From Streptomyces roseicoloratus (GTDB lineage: Bacteria; Actinomycetota; Actinomycetes; Streptomycetales; Streptomycetaceae), in the NCBI RefSeq assembly GCF_004117935.1, contig NZ_SDOY01000086.1:55589-119588 (forward strand): a DNA stretch of 64,000 bases, in the 5' to 3' direction. A program made the translations under genes and the position numbers. The notes below the pieces were generated by a model. That model did not search any database. It saw only the letters and a list, made by a program, of their open reading frames with translations, and was not told the DNA's origin. Below, in pieces: positions 8,683 through 17,417 of this stretch (positions are counted from its first letter, which is position 1; each line of letters starts with the position of its first letter).

Positions 8683-8788
8683 CGGCGTACGCGCCGCGTC
8701 GGCTCCCCGTCCCCACGGGTTCCGGCGCGGTCCGGGGCCCGCCACCCGCTCAAGCGGCGGCCCCGGAGTCTCACGAGGCGGGCGTCCG

Positions 8789-8860
8789 ACCGGAACGGAA
8801 CACCCGGCCGGAACGGGGCGCCCGGCCGGAACGGGACGCCCGGCCGGACGCCGACCGGCC
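8789..8860. repeat. 18-bp tandem repeat
   Basis: Four copies of a unit resembling GCCGGAACGGGGCGCCCG start at 8789, 8807, 8825 and 8843 with exact 18-bp spacing. They lie in the 209-bp gap between the SsgA-like gene and the MMPL gene, which converge. No coding capacity is apparent. Confidence 0.7.
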
Positions 8861-8891
8861 GGATCTGCCTGACCGGCCCGGTCGGCGCGGG

Positions 8892-11090
8892 TCAGACGGA
8901 GACCAGCTCGCGGTCCTCGTCCTTGCCCCCGTCCCGGCCCTTGCCGTCGCCCTTGCCGGCGGCTCCGTCCCGCGCGGTGACCAGGCCCTCGCCCTCGACG
9001 TCCACGTTGGGCAGGACGCGGCCGAGCCACTTCGGCAGCCACCAGGCCTTGTGGCCGAGCAGGGCCAGCACGGCCGGGACGATCGCCATGCGGACGACGA
9101 ACGCGTCGAAGAGGACGGCGACGGCCAGACCGAAGCCGATCATCTTCACCATCTGCTCGCTGGAGCCGATGAAGCCGGCGAAGACCGCGATCATGATCAC
9201 CGCGGCGGCGGTGACGACCCGGGCGCCGTGGCGGAAGCCCGTGACGATCGCCTCGCCGGGGCGCGCGCCGTGAACGTACGCCTCGCGCATCCGGGTGACC
9301 AGGAAGACCTCGTAGTCCATCGCGAGGCCGAAGACGACGCCCACCATGAAGATCGGCATCATCGACATGATCGGGCCGGTCTGCTCGACCCCGAACAGGC
9401 TGCCGAGCCAGCCCCACTGGAAGACCGCGACGACCGCGCCGAGGGCGGCGACCACGGAGAGCAGGAAGCCGAGGGCCGCCTTGAGCGGGACCAGGACCGA
9501 GCGGAAGACCACCATGAGGAGGAGGAAGGCGAGGCCGACGACCAGCGCCAGGTAGGGCAGCAGCGCGTCGTTCATCTTCTGCGAGAAGTCGATGTTCATC
9601 GCGGTGGCGCCGGTGACCAGGACGTCGTCGCCGGTCGCGCCGCGGATGCCGTGGACGAGCTCCTCGGTCTCCACGGAGGACGGGCGGTCCTTCGGGATCA
9701 CGGTGATCATCGCGGCGTCGCCGGCCTTGTTCGGGGTCGGCGGGGTGACGGCGGCCCAGCCCTCCAGGCCCTTGATCGTGGAGACGGTCCTGTCGGCAGC
9801 GGCCTTGTCGCCGTCGACGACCACGAGCAGCGGGCCGTTGAAACCGGGGCCGAAGCCGTCGGACAGCAGGTCGTAGGCGCGGCGCTCGGTGGCGGAGACC
9901 GGCTTCGCGCCGTCGTCCGGGAGGCCCATCTCGAGGGACGCGGCCGGTACGGCGACGGCGCCGAGGCCGAGGACGCCGACGAGGAGGACCATCACGGGGC
10001 GGCGGATGACGAACCGGGCCCAGCGGGTGCCGGCGTTGGGCTTGCCGTCCGTGTCCTTCTGCGGGCCCTTGCGCTCCTTGCGGGCCACGACCTTGTTGCC
10101 GGCGAAGCCGAGCAGGGCGGGGATGAGGGTGAGCGCGATCAGTACGGCGATGACGACCGTGCCGGCGGCGGCGAAGCCCATCTTCGTCAGCATCGGGATG
10201 TTGACGACGGCCAGGCCGACGAGCGCGATGACGACGGTGAGGCCGGCGAAGACCACGGCGGAGCCTGCGGTGCCGACCGCGCGGCCGGCGGCTTCCTCCT
10301 GCTCACGGCCCTCGGCGAGCTCCGCGCGGTAGCGGGAGACGATGAAGAGGGCGTAGTCGATGCCGACCGCGAGGCCGATCATCATCGCGAGGGTGGAGGT
10401 GGTGGTGCCGAGGTCGAGGACACTGGCGAGGGCGGTGATCGTGGAGATGCCGATGCCGACGCCGATGATCGCGGTGAGCAGCGGCAGTCCGGCGGCGACC
10501 AGCGAGCCGAAGGTGATGACGAGCACGAAGCCCGCGATGACCACGCCGATGATCTCGCCCGCGCCCTGCTCCGGCATGCTCTGCAGGGCGTCGCCGCCGA
10601 TCTCGACGGTCAGGCCCTGGCCCTGCGCGTCGCGACCGGTCTTCTTGAGCGCGTCACGGGTCTCGTCGGTCAGCTCCATCGCGTTGACCTTGTACGCGAC
10701 GGAGACGTAGGCGGTCGAGCCGTCGCGGGAGACCGCCTGCCCGGCGTACGGGTCGGTGACGCGGGCGATCTGGCCGGAGCCGGACTTCAGCTGGGCGACG
10801 GTCTTCTCGACCTTGGCCTTGTTGGCGGGGTCCTGCATGCTCTGGCCGGCCGGGGCCTTGAAGACCACGCGGGCGGTGGCGCCGTCGGCGCTGCCGCCGG
10901 GGAAGCGCTGTTCGAGCAGGTCGAAGGCGCGCTGGGCCTCGGTGCCGGGAATGGAGAACGAGCTGGAGGTCGCGGCGGGCGCGGTGGCGGCGCCGACTCC
11001 GGCGAGCGCGAGGAGCGCCACCCACAGCAGGGCGACGAGCCGTCGGCGCCGGAAGGCGGAACGGCCGAGCTTGTAGAGGAACGTGGCCAC
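8892..11090 (-). CDS. MMPL-family RND transporter
   Basis: A 732-residue, twelve-helix RND-type exporter from GTG 11090, where the protein starts VATFLYKLGR as is usual for Streptomyces MMPL proteins; an in-frame ATG at 11126 adds 12 residues. Two similar halves each have one helix, a large outside domain and a helix bundle. The proton-relay type motifs GIDYALFIVSRYR (first half) and AMDYEVFLVTRMR (second half) are present. It lies downstream of a TetR gene on the same strand, suggesting efflux controlled by that repressor. Confidence 0.9.
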   Translation of the reverse strand: MATFLYKLGRSAFRRRRLVALLWVALLALAGVGAATAPAATSSSFSIPGTEAQRAFDLLEQRFPGGSADGATARVVFKAPAGQSMQDPANKAKVEKTVAQLKSGSGQIARVTDPYAGQAVSRDGSTAYVSVAYKVNAMELTDETRDALKKTGRDAQGQGLTVEIGGDALQSMPEQGAGEIIGVVIAGFVLVITFGSLVAAGLPLLTAIIGVGIGISTITALASVLDLGTTTSTLAMMIGLAVGIDYALFIVSRYRAELAEGREQEEAAGRAVGTAGSAVVFAGLTVVIALVGLAVVNIPMLTKMGFAAAGTVVIAVLIALTLIPALLGFAGNKVVARKERKGPQKDTDGKPNAGTRWARFVIRRPVMVLLVGVLGLGAVAVPAASLEMGLPDDGAKPVSATERRAYDLLSDGFGPGFNGPLLVVVDGDKAAADRTVSTIKGLEGWAAVTPPTPNKAGDAAMITVIPKDRPSSVETEELVHGIRGATGDDVLVTGATAMNIDFSQKMNDALLPYLALVVGLAFLLLMVVFRSVLVPLKAALGFLLSVVAALGAVVAVFQWGWLGSLFGVEQTGPIMSMMPIFMVGVVFGLAMDYEVFLVTRMREAYVHGARPGEAIVTGFRHGARVVTAAAVIMIAVFAGFIGSSEQMVKMIGFGLAVAVLFDAFVVRMAIVPAVLALLGHKAWWLPKWLGRVLPNVDVEGEGLVTARDGAAGKGDGKGRDGGKDEDRELVSV

Positions 11091-11210
11091 GGGGGCGTAC
11101 TCCCGGTGTTGAGTGGGACAGGACATGGGGAGCCGGCCCGACGGCGTGAGCGGTGCGACGTCAGGTGGTGCGGGAAGTGCGGGAGGTGCGGGACCGCGGG
11201 GCGCGGTGGG

Positions 11211-11783
11211 TCAGGCGCCGAGTGAGGGGAGCACGACGGCGTCGAGATAGCTGCTGAGGAACTCGTGGTCCACCGGCTGATCGTCGATCAGCGGGCGGGC
11301 GACGAACGCTCCGATCAGCATGTGCGGGACGAGTGTCAGCGCCGGGTTTCCGGCGTCGACCTCGCCCCGCCGCACTGCTCGTTCCAGCACCTCGCCGAGG
11401 CCGGTCATCTCGGGTTCGATGAGCAGCTCGCGCAGCGCCTGGAGCAGTTCGGGGTTGTCGTGGACGGCATGGGCCAGACCCCGCATCAGCGCGGAGTCCT
11501 TCTCCATCTGGCAGTCGTCGGTCCGCTCCAGCATCGCCCGGAAGTCGCCGCGCAGGCTGCCGGTGTCGATCTCGGCGAGCGAGACCGGCTTGTTGTGGCG
11601 CAGCGCCTTGGCGACGAGTTCCGGCTTGCTCCCCCACTGGCGGTAGAGGGTGGCCTTGCTGGACCGGGTGCGGGCGGCGACGGCGTCCATGGTGAGGGCG
11701 TCGTAACCGACCTCGCGGAGGAGTTCGAGCACGGCCTCGTACAGCTCGGCCTCCCGCTCCGGGGTGAGCCTGCTGCGCGCCAT
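11211..11783 (-). CDS. TetR-family repressor
   Basis: A 190-residue TetR protein with its HTH at about residues 26-50 (DAVAARTRSSKATLYRQW region) and a ligand-binding C-terminal half. ATG 11783 is chosen because GGAGG sits 8 nt upstream. Two nearly identical palindromes lie just upstream. The MMPL exporter follows 120 bp downstream on the same strand, so the expected arrangement is a self-regulating repressor/efflux unit. Confidence 0.9.
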   Translation of the reverse strand: MARSRLTPEREAELYEAVLELLREVGYDALTMDAVAARTRSSKATLYRQWGSKPELVAKALRHNKPVSLAEIDTGSLRGDFRAMLERTDDCQMEKDSALMRGLAHAVHDNPELLQALRELLIEPEMTGLGEVLERAVRRGEVDAGNPALTLVPHMLIGAFVARPLIDDQPVDHEFLSSYLDAVVLPSLGA

Positions 11784-11801
11784 GCCTGACCTCCGTACCG
11801 A

Positions 11802-11864
11802 ACGAAACGGTTTCGTACACCACGACCATACCCCCGCCCTCAACGAAACGAAACCGTTTCGTAC
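11802..11864 (-). promoter_or_regulatory. Two TetR-type operators
   Basis: ACGAAACGGTTTCGT at 11802-11816 and ACGAAACCGTTTCGT at 11848-11862 share arms CGAAAC/GTTTCG and differ only in the central base pair. Their centres are 46 bp apart, and they occupy the start-proximal region of tetR, between tetR and the divergent tricorn gene. They are the obvious binding sites for the repressor. Confidence 0.75.
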
Positions 11865-11954
11865 GTGTCCTGGACCACAATCCCACCCCCTCTCCACCCC
11901 TTCTGTACTGACGTACGAGTTGCCTCACCCCCTTCGCGCGGAAAGCATGAGGAG

Positions 11955-14900
11955 GTGAGTGACGACGTCGCGTATCTCCGCTTCCCGCACCTCCACGGCG
12001 AACTGCTGTGCTTCGCCGCCGAGGACGACCTGTGGGTCGCCCCTCTCGCGCCCGAGGGCGACCGGCCCGGCCGCGCCTGGCGGATCACCGCCGACCGGAC
12101 CCGGGTCGGACATCCGCGCTTCTCCCCGGACGGACGGCACATCGCCTACACGAGCTGGCGCAGCCTCGACCCGGAGATCCACCTCGCGCCCGTGGACGGC
12201 GGGCCGTCCCGGCGGCTCACCTACTGGGGCTCCACGGACACCCGGGTCTGCGGCTGGTCCCCGCCCGACAACGACGGCCGGTCCGACATCCTCGCCGTCT
12301 CCTCCCACGGCCAGCCCTTCTCCTACTTCTCCTGGGCCTACACCGTGCCCACCGACGGCTCGCCCGGCGGCCGGATGCCCTGGGGCCCGGTCTCCCACAT
12401 CGCCGTCGCCGACCTCGACGAGGACACGGGCGAGGCCCGGATCTCCCCGCACGACAGCTCCGGCGCGCACCGGCGCACCCTGCTCCTCACCGGCACCCCG
12501 CCGCACGAGCCCGCCTCCTGGAAGCGCTACCGCGGCGGCGCCATGGGCCGCCTCTGGCTGCACGGCGAACAGCTGCTCCCCGACATCGGCGGCCACCTGG
12601 ACGCGCCCATGTTCGTCGCGGCCCCCGCCGGCGAGGGCGGCGGGTGCCGGATCGCGTTCCTCTCCGACCACGAGGGCATCGGCAACCTCTACTCCTGTCT
12701 CCCCGACGGCACCGACCTGCGCCGCCACACCGACCACGACGAGTTCTACGCCCGCAACGCCTCCAGCGACGGGCGCCGGGTGGTCTACCAGTGCGCGGGC
12801 GAGCTGTGGATCGTCGACGAACTGACCGCCGACTCCCGGCCCCGCCGCCTCGACGTCCGCCTCGGCGGCCCGCGCACCGGCCGGCGCCCCTACCAGGTGC
12901 CCGCCGCCCACCACGTGGACGCCCTGTCCGTCGACGAGACCGGCCGGGCCAGCGCCGTGACCGTGCGCGGCAGCCTCTACTGGCTCACCCACCGCGACGG
13001 CCCCGCCCGCACCATCATCGACACCCCCGGCGTCCGCGTCCGGCTGCCCGAGATGCTCGGCAGCGGCGGCCAGGTCGCCTACGTCACCGACGCCGACGGC
13101 GAGGACGCCGTCGAGATCGCCTATCTGCCCCGGGCCACCGGCGACCGCGAACCGCGCCGGCTCGCCTCCGGTGAACTCGGCCGGGTCGAGGAACTGGTCT
13201 CCGACCCGGACGGCGAACGCCTCGCCATCGCCTCCAGTGACGGCCGGCTCCTCCTGATCGACGTCACCGAGGAGTCGAACGGAGAGGTCACCGAACTCAT
13301 CCGCTCCGTCAACGGCCCCGTCCGCGACCTCGCCTTCTCCCCCGACGGCAGCTGGCTCACCTGGTCCCACCCGGGCATCGGCCGCTCACTGCGCTCCATC
13401 AAGATGGCCCGCATCTCCGGCCCCGGTGCCCGCGTCGTCGTGGACGTCACCAACGGCCGCTTCGAGGACGAGAACCCGGTCTTCACCCGCGACGGCCGCT
13501 ATCTCGCCTTCCTCTCCTGGCGGGGCTTCGACCCCGTCTACGACGTGCACACCGGCGACCTCTCCTTCCCGCTGGGCTGCCGCCCCTATCTCGTACCGCT
13601 CTCCTCCGCGACCCCCTCTCCCTTCGCCCTGCTCCCCGACGGACGGCCCGCCGCCGGCGGCCTGGACCCCGCCGACGAGGAGGCGGGCGCCGGGGACGGC
13701 ACGGTCACCGTCGAGACCGAGGGGCTTCCCGACCGGGTCACGCCCTTCCCCGTGACCGCTTCCAAGTACTCCTCCCTCCACCCGGTCGCCGGCGGCGGAC
13801 TCGTGTGGCTGCGCTGGCCGATCTCCGGCGCCCTCGGCGAGACCTTCGCCAACCCCAACGACCCCTCCCCCCGCCCCACGCTGGAGCACTACAACATCAC
13901 CAAGGGCCGCAAGACCGAACTCGTCGACCACCTCGACTCGTTCGCCGTCAGCGGCGACGGCACCCGGCTCGTCGTGGTCGACGAGGGCGACCTGCGGGCC
14001 GTCCCCGCCACCGAGTCCGGCGACGGCGACTCCACCGTCTACCTCGACCTGCGGCGGATCGTGCACGAGGTCGACCCGGCCGCCGAGTGGCGGCAGGCCT
14101 TCGACGAGGCCGGGCGGATCGTCCGCGCCTACTTCTGGGAGCCGGACATGGGCGGCCTCGACTGGGCGGCCGTCCTCGACCAGTACCGCCCGCTCGTCGA
14201 ACGGGTCGCCTCCCCCGACGAGTTCGCCGACCTGCTGCGCGAGGTCATGGGCGAGCTCGGCACCTCCCACGCGTACGTCACGCCCGCCCGGCGCAACGAG
14301 GGACCGCCGCACTACCAGCGCCCCCAGGGCCTGCTCGGCACCAACTTCGTGCCCCGCGAAGGCGGCTGGCAGGTCAAGCGGATCCTGCCCGGCGACTCCT
14401 CCGACTCCAAGGCACGCTCGCCGCTCGCCGGCACCGGCATCCGCGAAGGCGCCGTCCTCACCCATGTCGACGGCCGACCCGTCGACCCCGTCGCCGGCCC
14501 CTATCCCCTCCTCTCCGGGACCGGTGGCACCACCGTCGAACTCACCTTCACCCCCACCGAGGGCGAAGGCCGCTCCCGCCGCATCGCCGTCGTCCCGCTC
14601 GTCGACGAACGCCCGCTGCGCTACCAGGACTGGGTGACCAAGCGCCGCACCGTCGTGCACGAGATCAGCGGCGGACGCTGCGGCTATCTCCACATCCCTG
14701 ACATGGGCGGCTCCGGCTGGGCCCAGTTCAACCGCGACCTGCGGATGGAGGTCTCCCGGCCGGCCCTCATCGTGGACGTCCGCGGCAACGCCGGCGGCCA
14801 CATCAGCGAGCTGGTGATAGAGAAACTCACCCGCAAGATCCTCGGCTGGGACCTCACTCGCAACGCCCAGCCGGTCAGTTACACCTCCAACGCTCCACGC

Positions 14901-15308
14901 GGCCCCATCGTCGCCCTCGCCGACGAGGCCACCTCCTCCGACGGCGACATGATCACCGCCGCCTTCAAACTGCTCCGCCTCGGCCCCGTCGTCGGCGCCC
15001 GTACCTGGGGCGGAGTCGTCGGCATGACGGGCCGCCACCGGCTCGGCGACGGCACCCAGATCACCGTCCCGATGAACGCGGCCTGGTTCCCCGAATACGG
15101 CTGGTCCATCGAGAACCACGGCGTCGCCCCGGACCTCGCGGTCCTGCGGACCCCTCTCGACTGGGCCGAGGGCCGGCACGCCCAGCTCGACGACGCCGTC
15201 CACGTGGCCCTCGCCCTCCTGGAGGAGAACCCGCCCGCGGGTCCGCCCGGTTATGAGTCGGTGCCGGACCACTCCCGGCCGAAACTGCCGCCGAGGTCCA
15301 GCTCGTAA
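11955..15308 (+). CDS. Tricorn protease (S41 family)
   Basis: A 1117-residue tricorn-type protease that degrades oligopeptides released by upstream proteases. Layout: two beta-propellers (about 1-700), a C1 region, a PDZ domain (about 790-890) and the S41 catalytic domain. Residues align with the Thermoplasma tetrad at near constant offset: S771-H772 in TSHAY, nucleophile S995 with D996 in TSSDGD, and E1053 in IENHG. Start GTG 11955 directly abuts GAGGAGG, which is unusually tight. It converges on the GNAT gene, overlapping it by 58 bp at the 3' ends. Confidence 0.92.
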   Translation: MSDDVAYLRFPHLHGELLCFAAEDDLWVAPLAPEGDRPGRAWRITADRTRVGHPRFSPDGRHIAYTSWRSLDPEIHLAPVDGGPSRRLTYWGSTDTRVCGWSPPDNDGRSDILAVSSHGQPFSYFSWAYTVPTDGSPGGRMPWGPVSHIAVADLDEDTGEARISPHDSSGAHRRTLLLTGTPPHEPASWKRYRGGAMGRLWLHGEQLLPDIGGHLDAPMFVAAPAGEGGGCRIAFLSDHEGIGNLYSCLPDGTDLRRHTDHDEFYARNASSDGRRVVYQCAGELWIVDELTADSRPRRLDVRLGGPRTGRRPYQVPAAHHVDALSVDETGRASAVTVRGSLYWLTHRDGPARTIIDTPGVRVRLPEMLGSGGQVAYVTDADGEDAVEIAYLPRATGDREPRRLASGELGRVEELVSDPDGERLAIASSDGRLLLIDVTEESNGEVTELIRSVNGPVRDLAFSPDGSWLTWSHPGIGRSLRSIKMARISGPGARVVVDVTNGRFEDENPVFTRDGRYLAFLSWRGFDPVYDVHTGDLSFPLGCRPYLVPLSSATPSPFALLPDGRPAAGGLDPADEEAGAGDGTVTVETEGLPDRVTPFPVTASKYSSLHPVAGGGLVWLRWPISGALGETFANPNDPSPRPTLEHYNITKGRKTELVDHLDSFAVSGDGTRLVVVDEGDLRAVPATESGDGDSTVYLDLRRIVHEVDPAAEWRQAFDEAGRIVRAYFWEPDMGGLDWAAVLDQYRPLVERVASPDEFADLLREVMGELGTSHAYVTPARRNEGPPHYQRPQGLLGTNFVPREGGWQVKRILPGDSSDSKARSPLAGTGIREGAVLTHVDGRPVDPVAGPYPLLSGTGGTTVELTFTPTEGEGRSRRIAVVPLVDERPLRYQDWVTKRRTVVHEISGGRCGYLHIPDMGGSGWAQFNRDLRMEVSRPALIVDVRGNAGGHISELVIEKLTRKILGWDLTRNAQPVSYTSNAPRGPIVALADEATSSDGDMITAAFKLLRLGPVVGARTWGGVVGMTGRHRLGDGTQITVPMNAAWFPEYGWSIENHGVAPDLAVLRTPLDWAEGRHAQLDDAVHVALALLEENPPAGPPGYESVPDHSRPKLPPRSSS

Positions 15309-15796
15309 GCCGTAGCGGGCTCGCCGCCGTCGAGCGTCACACTGCCCACCGCACCGAAGCCGACCCGGGCGAGCACCGCCCGGGACGGCCCGTTGTCCAC
15401 CGTCGTCACGGCGGTCAGCCGGCTCAGGCCGTACTCCTCGCGCGCCCGTATGCACAACTCCCGGACCATCACGGTCGCCAGCCCGCGGCCCGTGGCCTTC
15501 TCGGCCATCCGGTAGCCCAGCTCGGCGCTGCCGGTCTCCCGGTCCACGTCGAGCAGGTTGAAGCGGCCGAGTATCTCCCCGTCGCCCGCCACCAGCACAT
15601 GGAAGAGAATCGTCCCGACCTCCTGCTCGTCGAGCAGGGCCCGGTGCCGGGCGGCGAAGTGGTCGTCCTCGAAGAACGCGTCCCCGCGGTCGGGCACGGA
15701 CGCGGCGAAGTAGGCCCGGTTCTCCCGCTCGAAGGCGAGCAGGGCGGGCGCGTGGTCGGATCGCAGTCGCTCAAGTACGAACTCAGTCACGGACAT
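15251..15796 (-). CDS. GNAT N-acetyltransferase (RimJ/RimL-like)
   Basis: A 181-residue acetyltransferase from ATG 15796 (MSVTEFVLERL...). It has the GNAT acetyl-CoA binding features: AELGYRMAEKATGRGLAT (motif A) and a late DNGPSRAVLARVGFGAVG block. A longer frame from 15829 exists but adds a poorly conserved stretch. The likely substrate is an N-terminal or side-chain amine of a protein, but this cannot be decided. Its 3' end overlaps the tricorn gene on the opposite strand. Confidence 0.88.
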   Translation of the reverse strand: MSVTEFVLERLRSDHAPALLAFERENRAYFAASVPDRGDAFFEDDHFAARHRALLDEQEVGTILFHVLVAGDGEILGRFNLLDVDRETGSAELGYRMAEKATGRGLATVMVRELCIRAREEYGLSRLTAVTTVDNGPSRAVLARVGFGAVGSVTLDGGEPATAYELDLGGSFGREWSGTDS

Positions 15797-15895
15797 GGCA
15801 TCACCGTACGTAACCCGGCGACTCCGCACCCCCGGTTATCCACAGGCTGCGCAGATCTTCGTACTTTTCCCGCTTCCCACGGATGGCTTCCCTCG

Positions 15896-15990
15896 CCATT
15901 CCCTCCCTCCCTTCCTCTCTCCCTCTCTCCCTCTCTCCCGCCCTTCCTCTCTCCCGCCCTTCCTCTCTCCCTCCCTCCCTCTCCCCCACA
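15896..15990. repeat. Polypyrimidine tract (CCCTCTCT-type)
   Basis: About 95 nt of almost pure C and T on the + strand, built from CCCT, CTCT and CCTTCC units. Adjacent is a single TTATCCACA at 15836-15844. No gene is credible here. Confidence 0.8.
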
Positions 15991-16000
15991 CACATGCGCG

Positions 16001-16030
16001 AAGGCGCACCCGGCGTCCCGGGTGCGCCTT
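16001..16030 (-). terminator. Hairpin terminator below the small stress-type gene
   Basis: Perfect 12-bp stem AAGGCGCACCCG / CGGGTGCGCCTT with a 6-nt loop, 16 bp past the stop at 16046. No U-tract follows, as is common in Streptomyces. Confidence 0.75.
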
Positions 16031-16045
16031 CCTCACAGAACGGCG

Positions 16046-16255
16046 TCAGGCGTCGTAGTCCATGTCGAGCCGGTCCTGCTGCTCGGTCTCGGGCCGCTGA
16101 CGGTCCGACCGTTCCGACCGCTCGTCCGGCCGGCCCGAGCGCTCCTGCCCGCGCTCCTTGGCCTGGGTGGCGCGCTGGGACGCTTCGTCCTTCTTCGACC
16201 TCAGCGATTCCTTCGCCTGCTGCGCCTTGTTCTGCATCTCGTCCTTGATGCCCAT
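16046..16255 (-). CDS. Small hydrophilic protein, CsbD-like
   Basis: A 69-residue, highly charged protein rich in Lys, Arg, Glu and Gln, starting MGIKDEMQNKAQQAKESL. This resembles CsbD-type stress proteins and related Streptomyces proteins but lacks a diagnostic motif. AGGAG lies 9 nt before the ATG, and a perfect hairpin lies directly downstream, so it is expressed as a single gene. Confidence 0.65.
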   Translation of the reverse strand: MGIKDEMQNKAQQAKESLRSKKDEASQRATQAKERGQERSGRPDERSERSDRQRPETEQQDRLDMDYDA

Positions 16256-16415
16256 GCGTATTCACTCCTAGAAGGGTGTGAGGGGTGCGGGGCGGAAGTG
16301 CCCCTTGGGCACGATCAGACTGACACGGCACCACACGCGTCGCATTTCGATCACCTACGGACAGTCACCATTCGGCGGACACCCACCGCCGCACCACAGG
16401 TCGCACCAGCCGTCA

Positions 16416-16530
16416 CACACGCCACACCCTCCGCCGAGACCGGGACCCGCCGACCGCCGCACACGCCACACCCTCCACCGAGACCGGGACCCGCCGACCG
16501 CCGCACACGCCACCGAGACCCGGACCCGGC
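16416..16530. repeat. 44-bp tandem repeat
   Basis: Copies starting CACACGCCAC lie at 16416, 16460 and 16504 with exact 44-bp spacing; the third is partial. They lie in the 280-bp gap between the small stress-type gene and the SDR gene, just beyond the SDR stop codon. Confidence 0.75.
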
Positions 16531-16535
16531 AGCCC

Positions 16536-17417
16536 TCACACCCGCTTCCCCCTCGCCTGCTCGTCCGCCGCGCCGCCCGCGCCCACGAGGCCCTTCGACA
16601 CCGACCCGAGGCGCGGCTCGAAGCTCCGCATCTCGCGCTGTCCGACGGCGGCGATGATGCCCGGCAGATAGCCGCGGCTCGACTGCATCCCGCGCAGCCA
16701 CCACTGGGCGTACACATGGGCCGAGCGCCGCTCGATGCCCGCGACGATGCGGTCGACGGCCGGGCCGAGCGGATAGGTGCGGTTCGACGGCCACGGCAGC
16801 CGCGACCGCAGCTCGCGCATCACGTCGTCCTGGTCCGCGCCCCGCACCATGTCGGTGTCGGTCCAGGAGAGGTAGCCGACGCCGACCTTCACGCCCTTGT
16901 AGGCGACCTCGGCGCGCAGGCTGTGCGCGAAGGCCTCGACGCCGGACTTGGACGCGCAGTACGCGGTCATCATCGGCGCCGGTGTCATCGCGGCCAGCGA
17001 GGCGATCTGCAGGAAGTAGCCGCGGGATTCCATGAGGACGGGCAGGAACGCGCGGGCCGTGACGGCGCCGCCGATCAGGTTCACCTCGATGACCCGCCGC
17101 CAGGCGACCGGGTCGGAGTCCACGAACGGACCACCGGCCGCGACACCGGCGTTGGCGACCACGATGTCGACCTTGCCGAACCGTTCCTTGACCTCCGTCG
17201 CGACCCTGGCCATCGCCTCGTGGTCGGTGACGTCGGCGTGCCACCAGTCCGCCTCGGTGTGCAGCCGGCCCGCCACCTCCTTCAGGAGCTCCGGCTCCAG
17301 GCCCACCAGCGCGATCTTCGCCCCTCGCGCGGAGAGCTTGCGGGCGAGGAGTTCACCGACGCCACGGGCTCCTCCGGTGACGACAGCCACCTGTCCTTCC
17401 AGGCTCACCCTGCTCAT
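16536..17417 (-). CDS. SDR-family oxidoreductase
   Basis: A 293-residue short-chain dehydrogenase with cofactor loop TGGARGVG (14-21), NAG at 89-91, catalytic S140 and Y153-x-x-x-K157 (YCASK). The C-terminal extension of about 40 residues is typical of the group that sits beside Baeyer-Villiger monooxygenases. The start codon overlaps the stop of the upstream hydrolase (ATGA). It probably oxidises an alcohol to the ketone used by the monooxygenase, or reduces the product (inference from the operon). Confidence 0.9.
   Translation of the reverse strand: MSRVSLEGQVAVVTGGARGVGELLARKLSARGAKIALVGLEPELLKEVAGRLHTEADWWHADVTDHEAMARVATEVKERFGKVDIVVANAGVAAGGPFVDSDPVAWRRVIEVNLIGGAVTARAFLPVLMESRGYFLQIASLAAMTPAPMMTAYCASKSGVEAFAHSLRAEVAYKGVKVGVGYLSWTDTDMVRGADQDDVMRELRSRLPWPSNRTYPLGPAVDRIVAGIERRSAHVYAQWWLRGMQSSRGYLPGIIAAVGQREMRSFEPRLGSVSKGLVGAGGAADEQARGKRV

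Noticed and set aside
8475..11225. 916-codon plus-strand frame opposite the MMPL gene
   Set aside because: Composition is His/Asp/Arg/Gly antisense of membrane helices, with no domain.
11925..15455. Long minus-strand frames opposite the tricorn gene
   Set aside because: They are antisense shadows; the plus frame has the full S41 tetrad.
15998..16030. tRNA-like or riboswitch-like fold in the 16001 hairpin
   Set aside because: It is a plain 12-bp stem-loop right after a stop codon, best read as a terminator.
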